Assembly (NCBI GenBank): GCA_964016885.1
Contig: OZ024741.1
Location: 32,828,177-32,892,176 of the forward strand
Length of the DNA stretch: 64,000 nt
Direction of reading: 5' to 3'
From: Eledone cirrhosa
Lineage: Eukaryota; Mollusca; Cephalopoda; Octopoda; Eledonidae
Numbering within the stretch: position 1 is the stretch's first letter; each line of letters opens with the position of its first letter. Below, piece after piece: positions 55,501 to 64,000 of this stretch. The notes beneath the pieces are model-generated. The model was not told the DNA's origin. It made no database searches and saw nothing but the letters and a program-made list of their open reading frames with translations. The position numbers and the translations under genes were made by a program.

Positions 55501-57700
55501 CAGTATATATGTGTCTTACAGTATATATATGTGTCTTACAGTATCTATGTGTCTTACAGTATATATGTGTCTTACAGTATATATATGTGTCTTACAGTAT
55601 ATATGTGTCTTACAGTATATATGTGTCTTACAGTATATATATGTGTCTTACAGTATCTATGTGTCTTACAGTATGTATGTGTCTTACAGTATATATGTGT
55701 CTTACAGTATATATGTGTCTTACGGTATATATGTGTCTTACAGTATATATATGTGTCTTACAGTATATATGTGTCTTACAGTATATATGTGTCTTACAGT
55801 ATATATATGTGTCTTACAGTATATATGTGTCTTACAGTATATATGTCTTACAGTATCTATGTGTCTTACAGTATATATGTGTCTTACAGTATATATGTGT
55901 CTTACAGTATATATATGTGTCTTACAGTATATATGTGTCTTACAGTATATATATGTGTCTTACAGTATATATGTGTCTTACAGTATATATGTGTCTTACA
56001 ATATATATGTGTCTTACAGTATATATGTGTCTTACAGTATATATGTGTCTTACAGTATATATATATGTGTCTTACAGTATATATGTGTCTTACAGTATAT
56101 ATATGTGTCTTACAGTATATATGTGTCTTACAGTATATATGTGTCTTACAATATATATGTGTCTTACAGTATATATGTGTCTTACAGTATATATGTGTCT
56201 TACAATATATATGTGTCTTACAGTATATATGTGTCTTACAGTATATATGTGTCTTACAGTATATATGTGTCTTACAATATATATGTTTCTTACAGTATAT
56301 ATGTGTCTTACAGTATATATGTGTCTTACAGTATATATGTGTCTTACAGTATATATGTGTCTTACAGTATATATATGTGTCTTACAGTATATATGTGTCT
56401 TACAGTATATATGTGTGTCTTACAGTATATATGTGTCTTACAGTATCTATGTGTCTTACAGTATCTATGTGTCTTACAGTATATATATGTGTCTTACAGT
56501 ATCTATGTGTCTTACAGTATATATGTGTCTTACAGTATATATGTGTCTTACAGTATATATCTGTCTTACAGTATATATGTGTCTTACAGTATATATGTGT
56601 CTTACAGTATATATGTGTCTTACAATATATATGTGTCTTACAGTATATATGTGTCTTACAGTATATATGTGTCTTACAGTATATATGTGTCTTACAGTAT
56701 ATATGTGTCTTACAGTATATATGTGTCTTACAGTATATATATGTGTCTTACAGTATCTATGTGTCTTACAGTATTTATGTGTCTTACAGTATATATATGT
56801 GTCTTACAGTATCTATGTGTCTTACAGTATATATGTGTCTTACAGTATATATGTGTCTTACAGTATATATATGTGTCTTACAGTATATATGTGTCTTACA
56901 GTATATATATGTGTCTTACAGTATATATGTGTCTTACAGTATATATATGTGCCTTACAGTATCTATGTGTCTTACAGTATGTATGTGTCTTACAGTATAT
57001 ATGTGTCTTACAGTATATATGTGTCTTACAGTATATATGTGTCTTACAGTATATATATGTGTCTTACAGTATATATGTGTCTTACAGTATATATGTCTTA
57101 CAGTATCTATGTGTCTTACAGTATATATGTGTCTTACAGTATATATGTGTCTTACAGTATATATATGTGTCTTACAGTATATATGTGTCTTACATTATAT
57201 ATATATGTGTCTTACAGTATATATGTGTCTTACAGTATATATGTGTCTTACAATATATATGTGTCTTACAGTATATATGTGTCTTACAGTATATATGTGT
57301 CTTACAGTATATATATATGTGTCTTACAGTATATATGTGTCTTACAGTATATATATGTGTCTTACAGTATATATGTGTCTTACAGTATATATGTGTCTTA
57401 CAATATATATGTGTCTTACAGTATATATGTGTCTTACAGTATATATGTGTCTTACAATATATATGTGTCTTACAGTATATATGTGTCTTACAGTATATAT
57501 GTGTCTTACAGTATATATGTGTCTTACAATATATATGTTTCTTACAGTATATATGTGTCTCACAGTATATATGTGTCTTACAGTATATATGTGTCTTACA
57601 GTATATATGTGTCTTACAGTATATATATGTGTCTTACAGTATATATGTGTCTTACAGTATATATGTGTGTCTTACAGTATATATGTGTCTTACAGTATAT
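52530..57700 (+). repeat. A-type HOR array, diverged right portion
   Basis: Landmarks at 53304, 54286 and 55490 give spacings 982 and 1204, followed by 2836 bp to 58326. The sub-blocks are recognisable but none matches the full 3.46 kb pattern. Several 20-mers carry TATATATG where other copies have TATCTATG (near 53555 and 55745), and ATTATATATATATG near 57195 is a private long unit. CTCACAG near 57560 is a private substitution. Confidence 0.75.
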
Positions 57701-58126
57701 ATATGTGTCTTACAGTATATATGTGTCTTACAGTATATATGTATCTTACAGTATATATGTGTCTTACAGTATATATATGTGTCTTACAGTATATATATGT
57801 GTCTTACAGTATATATTGGTCTTACAGAATATATATGTGTCTTACAGTATATATGTGTCTTACAATATATATGTGTCTTACAGTATATATGTGTCTTACA
57901 GTATATATGTGTCTTACAGTATATATGTGTCTTACAGTATATATGTGTCTTACAGTATCTATGTGTCTTACAGTATATATGTGTCTTACAGTATATATAT
58001 GTATCTTACAGTATATATGTGTCTTACAGTATATATGTGTCTTACAGTATATATGTGTCTTACAGTATATATATGTCTTACAGTATATATATGTCTTACA
58101 GTATATATGTGTCTTAAAGTATATAT

Positions 58127-59738
58127 ATGTCTTACAGTATATATGTGTCTTACAGTATATATGTGTCTTCCAGTATATATATGTCTTACAGTATATATGT
58201 GTCTTACAGTATATATGTGTCTTACAGTATATATGTGTCTTACAGTATCTATGTGTCTTACAGTATATATATGTGTCTTACAGTATATATGTGTCTTACA
58301 GTATATATATGTGTCTTACAGTATAGATGTGTCTTACAGTATATATGTGTCTTACAATATATATATGTGCCTTACAGTATCTATGTGTCTTACAGTATAT
58401 ATGTGTCTTACAGTATATATATGTGTCTTACAGTATATATGTGTCTTACAGTATATATGTGTCTTACAGTATATATATGTCTCTTACAGTATCTATGTGT
58501 CTTACAGTATGTATGTGTCTTACAGTATATATGTGTCTTACAGTATATATGTGTCTTACGGTATATATGTGTCTTACAGTATATCTATGTGTCTTACAGT
58601 ATATATGTGTCTTACAGTATATATATGTGTCTTACAGTATATATGTGTCTTACAGTATATATGTGTGTTACAGTATATATATGTGTCTTACAGTATATAT
58701 GTGTCTTACAGTATATCTATGTGTCTTACAGTATATATGTGTCTTACAGTATATATATGTGTCTTACAGTATATATGTGTCTTACAGTATATATGTGTCT
58801 TACAGTATATATATGTGTCTTACAGTATATATGTGTCTTACAGTATATATATGTGTCTTACAGTATATATGTGTCTTACAGTATATATGTGTCTTACAGT
58901 ATATATGTGTCTTACAGTATACATGTGTCTTACAGTATATATCTGTCTTACAGTATATATGTGTCTTACAGTATATATGTGTCTTACAGTATATATGTGT
59001 CTTACAATATATGTGTGTCTTACAGTATATATGTGTCTTACAGTATATATGTGTCTTACAGTATATATGTGTCTTACAGTATATATGTGTCTTACAGTAT
59101 ATATGTGTCTTACAGTATATATATGTGTCTTACAGTATCTATGTGTCTTACAGTATCTATGTGTCTTACAGTATATATATGTGTCTTACAGTATCTATGT
59201 GTCTTACAGTATATATGTGTCTTACAGTATATATGTGTCTTACAGTATATATATGTGTCTTACAGTATATATGAGTCTTACAGTATATATATGTGTCTTA
59301 CAGTATAGATGTGTCTTAGAGTATATATGTGTCTTACAGTATATATATGTGTCTTACAGTATCTATGTGTCTTACAGTATATATGTGTCTTACAGTATAT
59401 ATATGTGTCTTACAGTATATATGTGTCTTACAGTATATATATGTGTCTTACAGTATCTATGTGTCTTACAGTATGCATGTGTCTTACAGTATATATGTGT
59501 CTTACAGTATATATGTGTCTTACGGTATATATGTGTCTTACAGTATATCTATGTGTCTTACAGTATATATGTGTCTTACAGTATATATGTGTCTTACAGT
59601 ATATATATGTGTCTTACAGTATATATGTGTCTTACAGTATATATGTCTTACAGTATCTATGTGTCTTACAGTATATATGTGTCTAACAGTATATATGTGT
59701 CTTACAGTATATATATGTGTCTTACAGTATATATGTGT
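58127..59738 (+). repeat. Long direct repeat, copy 1 (offset 4262 bp)
   Basis: Matches 62389-64000 with very few differences. Shared marks are ATGTGCCTTAC (58368 and 62630), ACAATATGTGTG (59006 and 63268), ATATGAGTC (59271 and 63533) and CTTAGAG (59318 and 63580). The 393-codon translations starting at 58127 and 62389 differ at one residue. Boundaries are only as good as the anchors. Confidence 0.83.
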
Positions 59739-62388
59739 CTTACAGTATATATATATGTGTCTTACAGTATATATGTGTCTTACATTATATATGTGTCTTA
59801 CAATATATATGTGTCTTACAGTATATATGTGTCTTACAGTATATATGTGTCTTACAGTATATATATATGTGTCTTACAGTATATATGTGTCTTACAGTAT
59901 ATATATGTGTCTTACAGTATATATGTGTCTTACAGTATATATGTGTCTTACAATATATATGTGTCTTACAGTATATATGTGTCTTACAGTATATATGTGT
60001 CTTACAATATATATGTGTCTTACAGTATATATGTGTCTTACAGTATATATGTGTCTTACAGTATATATGTGTCTTACAATATATATGTGTCTTACAGTAT
60101 ATCTGTGTCTTCCAGTATATATGTGTCTTACAGTATATATGTGTCTTACAGTATATATATGTGTCTTACAGTATATATGTGTCTTACAGTATATATGTGT
60201 GTCTTACAGTATATATGTGTCTTACAGTATATATGTGTCTTACAGTATATATGTGTCTTACAGTATACATGTGTCTTACAGTATATATCTGTCTTACAGT
60301 ATATATGTGTCTTACAGTATATATGTGTCTTACAGTATATATGTGTCTTACAATATATATGTGTCTTACAGTATATCTGTGTCTTCCAGTATATATGTGT
60401 CTTACAGTATATATGTGTCTTACAGTATATATATGTGTCTTACAGTATATATGTGTCTTACAGTATATATATGTGTCTTACAGTATATATGTGTCTTACA
60501 GTATATATGTGTCTTACAGTATATATATATGTGTCTTACAGTATATATGTGTCTTACAGTATATATATGTGTCTTACAGTATATATGTGTCTTACAGTAT
60601 ATATGTATCTTACAGTATATATGTGTCTTACAGTATATATATGTGTCTTACAGTATATATATGTGTCTTACAGTATATATGTGTCTTACAGTATATATAT
60701 GTGTCTTACAGTATATATGTGTCTTACAGTATATATGTGTCTTACAATATATATGTGTCTTACAGTATATATGTGTCTTACAGTATATATGTGTCTTACA
60801 GTATATATGTGTCTTACAGTATATATGTGTCTTACAGTATCTATGTGTCTTACAGTATATATGTGTCTTACAGTATATATATGTATCTTACAGTATATAT
60901 GTGTCTTACAGTATATATGTGTCTTACAGTATATATGTGTCGTACAGTATATATATGTCTTACAGTATATATATGTCTTACAGTATATATGTGTCTTACA
61001 GTATATATATGTCTTACAGTATATATGTGTCTTACAGTATATATGTGTCTTCCAGTATATATATGTCTTACAGTATATATGTGTCTTACAGTATATATGT
61101 GTCTTACAGTATATATGTGTCTTACAGTATCTATGTGTCTTACAGTATATATGTGTCTTCCAGTATATATATGTCTTACAGTATATATGTGTCTTACAGT
61201 ATATATGTGTCTTCCAGTATATATATGTCTTACAGTATATATGTGCCTTACAGTATATATGTGTCTTACAGTATATATATGTCTTACAGTATATATGTGT
61301 CTTACAGTATATATATATGTGTCTTACAGTATATATGTGTCTTACAGTATATATGTGTCTTACAGTATATATGTGTCTTACAGTATATATGTGTCTTACA
61401 GTATATATGTGTCTTACAGTATATACGTGTCTTACAGTATATATATGTCTTACAGTATATATGTGTCTTACAGTATATACGTGTCTTACAGTATATATGT
61501 GTGTTACAGTATATATATGTGTCTTACAGTATATATGTGTCTTACAGTATATATATGTGTCTTACAGTATATATGTGTCTTACAGTATATATGTGTCTTA
61601 CAGTATATATATGTGTCTTACAGTATATATGTGTCTTAGAGTATATATCTGTCTTACAGTATCTATGTGTCTTACAGTATATATGTGTCTTACAGTATAT
61701 ATATGTCTTACAGTATATATGTGTCTTACAGTATATATATGTGTCTTACAGTATCTATGTGTCTTACAGTATATATATGTGTCTTACAGTATATATGTGT
61801 CTTACAGTATATATGTGTCTTACAGTATATCTATGTGTCTTACAGTATATATGTGTCTTACAGTATATATATGTGTCTTACAGTATATATGTGTCTTACA
61901 GTATATATGTGTCTTACAGTATATCTATGTGTCTTACAGTATATATGTGTCTTACAGTATATATGTGTCTTACAGTATATATGTGTCTTACAGTAAATAT
62001 ATGTGTCTTACAGTATATATGTGTCTTACTATATATATGTGTCTTACAGTATATATGTGTCTTACAGTATATATATGTGTCTTACAGTATATATGTGTCT
62101 TACAGTATCTATGTGTCTTACAGTATATATGTGTCTTACAATATGTATGTGTCTTACAGTATGTATGTGTCTTACAGTATATATGTCTCTTACAGTGTCT
62201 ATGTGTCTTACAGTATATATATGTGTCTTACAGTATCTATGTGTCTTCCAGTATATATGTGTCTTACAGTATATATGTGTCTTACAGTATATATGTGTCT
62301 TACAGTATATATGTCTCTTACAGTATATATATGTGTCTAACAGTATATATGTGTCTTACAGTATATATATGTCTTACCGTATATATAT

Positions 62389-64000
62389 GTGTCTTACAGT
62401 ATATATGTGTCTTACAGTATATATGTGTCTTCCAGTATATATATGTCTTACAGTATATATGTGTCTTACAGTATATATGTGTCTTACAGTATATATGTGT
62501 CTTACAGTATCTATGTGTCTTACAGTATATATATGTGTCTTACAGTATATATGTGTCTTACAGTATATATATGTGTCTTACAGTATAGATGTGTCTTACA
62601 GTATATATGTGTCTTACAATATATATATGTGCCTTACAGTATCTATGTGTCTTACAGTATATATGTTTCTTACAGTATATATATGTGTCTTACAGTATAT
62701 ATGTGTCTTACAGTATATATGTGTCTTACAGTATATATATGTCTCTTACAGTATCTATGTGTCTTACAGTATGTATGTTTCTTACAGTATATATGTGTCT
62801 TACAGTATATATGTGTCTTACGGTATATATGTGTCTTACAGTATATCTATGTGTCTTACAGTATATATGTGTCTTACAGTATATATATGTGTCTTACAGT
62901 ATATATGTGTCTTACAGTATATATGTGTGTTACAGTATATATATGTGTCTTACAGTATATATGTGTCTTACAGTATATCTATGTGTCTTACAGTATATAT
63001 GTGTCTTACAGTATATATATGTGTCTTACAGTATATATGTGTCTTACAGTATATATGTGTCTTACAGTATATATATGTGTCTTACAGTATATATGTGTCT
63101 TACAGTATATATATGTGTCTTACAGTATATATGTGTCTTACAGTATATATGTGTCTTACAGTATATATGTGTCTTACAGTATACATGTGTCTTACAGTAT
63201 ATATCTGTCTTACAGTATATATGTGTCTTACAGTATATATGTGTCTTACAGTATATATGTGTCTTACAATATATGTGTGTCTTACAGTATATATGTGTCT
63301 TACAGTATATATGTGTCTTACAGTATATATGTGTCTTACAGTATATATGTGTCTTACAGTATATATGTGTCTTACAGTATATATATGTGTCTTACAGTAT
63401 CTATGTGTCTTACAGTATCTATGTGTCTTACAGTATATATATGTGTCTTACAGTATCTATGTGTCTTACAGTATATATGTGTCTTACAGTATATATGTGT
63501 CTTACAGTATATATATGTGTCTTACAGTATATATGAGTCTTACAGTATATATATGTGTCTTACAGTATAGATGTGTCTTAGAGTATATATGTGTCTTACA
63601 GTATATATATGTGTCTTACAGTATCTATGTGTCTTACAGTATATATGTGTCTTACAGTATATATATGTGTCTTACAGTATATATGTGTCTTACAGTATAT
63701 ATATGTGTCTTACAGTATCTATGTGTCTTACAGTATGTATGTGTCTTACAGTATATATGTGTCTTACAGTATATATGTGTCTTACGGTATATATGTGTCT
63801 TACAGTATATCTATGTGTCTTACAGTATATATGTGTCTTACAGTATATATGTGTCTTACAGTATATATATGTGTCTTACAGTATATATGTGTCTTACAGT
63901 ATATATGTCTTACAGTATCTATGTGTCTTACAGTATATATGTGTCTTACAGTATATATATGTGTCTTACAGTATATATGTATCTTACAGTATATATATAT
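62389..64000 (+). repeat. Long direct repeat, copy 2 (offset 4262 bp, runs off window)
   Basis: Second copy of 58127-59738. Private changes are ATATGTTTC near 62662 and GTATGTATGTTTC near 62773, where copy 1 has ATGTGTC. It probably continues past the window end. Confidence 0.83.

Larger units (their letters stand above)
21300..57700 (+). repeat. A-type higher-order repeat array
   Basis: A-type monomers here form a higher-order repeat whose full copy is about 3459-3463 bp. Internal landmarks are the variant TATAGATG, which creates a TAG stop in one frame, followed soon after by GTCTTATAG at the start of a copy. Full copies show landmark spacings 371, 980-984, 1182 and 926 bp. Distinct copies differ by deletions, partial duplications and a few substitutions, the usual signature of unequal crossover or conversion in satellite DNA. 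Confidence 0.88.
1..64000. repeat. 18-bp minisatellite / satellite DNA array filling the window
   Basis: Every part of the window is head-to-tail copies of one monomer, TGTCTTACAGTATATATG, or its complement ACTGTAAGACACATATAT. Lengths are overwhelmingly 18, 20 or 22 bp, differing by whole TA dinucleotides in the TATATA tract. Recurring substitution variants include GTATCTATG, GTATAGATG, GTATATCTATG, GTATGTATG, GTATACATG, ATATCTGTC, ATATGTTTC, GTGTGTTAC, ACAATATAT, CTTCCAG, CTTAGAG, ATACGTG and a shortened TATATATGTC form. The consensus has 5 G+C in 18. No unique sequence interrupts the array and both ends run off the window, so the true array is longer. No gene, tRNA, rRNA, CRISPR array, insertion sequence or telomere motif was seen. 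The scale and the higher-order structure point to eukaryotic satellite heterochromatin, which is inference; the taxon is not determinable. Confidence 0.98.
57700..64000 (+). repeat. Mixed A/B tail with 4262-bp direct period
   Basis: B-type TATATATGTC clusters reappear at about 58.07-58.19, 60.95-61.70 and 62.35-62.45 kb, alternating with A-type pieces. Anchors 58127/62389 and 58327/62589 and landmarks 59308/63570 are each 4262 bp apart. A private irregular unit ATATTGGTCTTACAGAAT occurs near 57816. The window ends inside a monomer. Confidence 0.8.

Noticed and set aside
57342..57563. Short minus-strand frame of RHIYTV repeats
   Set aside because: This is the normally open TVRHIY frame of the opposite strand. 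It is seen only because the CTCACAG substitution near 57560 makes a GTG that can be read as an alternative start.
55491..62588. 2365-codon open reading frame (+), and similar frames of 1000-1673 codons at 24705-28538, 45642-50624, 53305-58326 and elsewhere
   Set aside because: They are translations of the 18-bp repeat, whose length is a multiple of three and whose three frames on this strand lack stops. Peptides are only YMCLTV, VSYSIY and VLQYIC repeats switching at 20-mers. All frames are open at once, and there is no codon bias, domain or promoter structure.
1..64000. CRISPR array (regular short repeats)
   Set aside because: Repeats are contiguous with no unique spacers between them, the unit is only 18-22 bp, and there is no leader or cas gene.
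1..64000. Telomeric or subtelomeric simple repeat
   Set aside because: No TTAGGG, TTAGG, TTTAGGG or similar motif was seen anywhere; the unit is a longer minisatellite.

Overview
The whole 64 kb window is one satellite DNA array. I found no unique sequence, no credible gene, no RNA gene and no recognisable transposon. The monomer, read on the + strand right of position 14226, is the 18-mer TGTCTTACAGTATATATG (5 G+C of 18, T-rich/A-poor on that strand). Almost all units are this 18-mer or 20-mer and 22-mer forms with one or two extra TA dinucleotides, plus a limited set of recurring point variants. Dividing length by unit size gives roughly 3,400-3,500 monomers. A homogeneous array this long, with higher-order structure and many near-identical kilobase copies, suggests satellite heterochromatin (centromeric, pericentromeric or subtelomeric) of a eukaryote in a long-read assembly. 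The species cannot be told from the sequence.

Layout. (1) 1-14223: the array runs in the reverse orientation (ACTGTAAGACACATATAT on + strand). (2) 14224-14226: orientation flips; the 3-bp spacer CTG is the centre of a giant inverted repeat. (3) 14227 to about 28475: the mirror image of the left arm, including shared rare variants in the same order. (4) About 14.2-21.3 kb and its mirror at 7.2-14.2 kb: 'B-type' array rich in TATATATGTC and CTTCCAG variants, with 910-bp tandem copies. (5) About 21.3-57.7 kb: 'A-type' array organised as a higher-order repeat (HOR) of about 3.46 kb, with full copies, internally deleted copies (2947, 2314 bp) and an expanded copy (4715 bp), followed by 3235-bp and 1927-bp spaced duplications. 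(6) About 57.7-64.0 kb: mixed A/B tail with a 4262-bp direct period.

The many long reading frames (up to 2365 codons) are by-products. The 18-bp unit is divisible by three, and all three frames of the TGTCTTACAG strand lack a stop codon, so pure repeat is open indefinitely. They switch strand exactly where the repeat flips.

The main results are the near-spacerless inverted repeat of about 14.2 kb per arm centred on 14225, a concentration of private one-base indels at about 5.9-14.9 kb, and an outer left arm (1-3.7 kb) whose closest relatives are the HOR copies at 36.9-40.1 and 41.6-44.8 kb rather than its mirror partner. Together these raise a real choice between a biological palindrome and a fold-back or assembly artefact.
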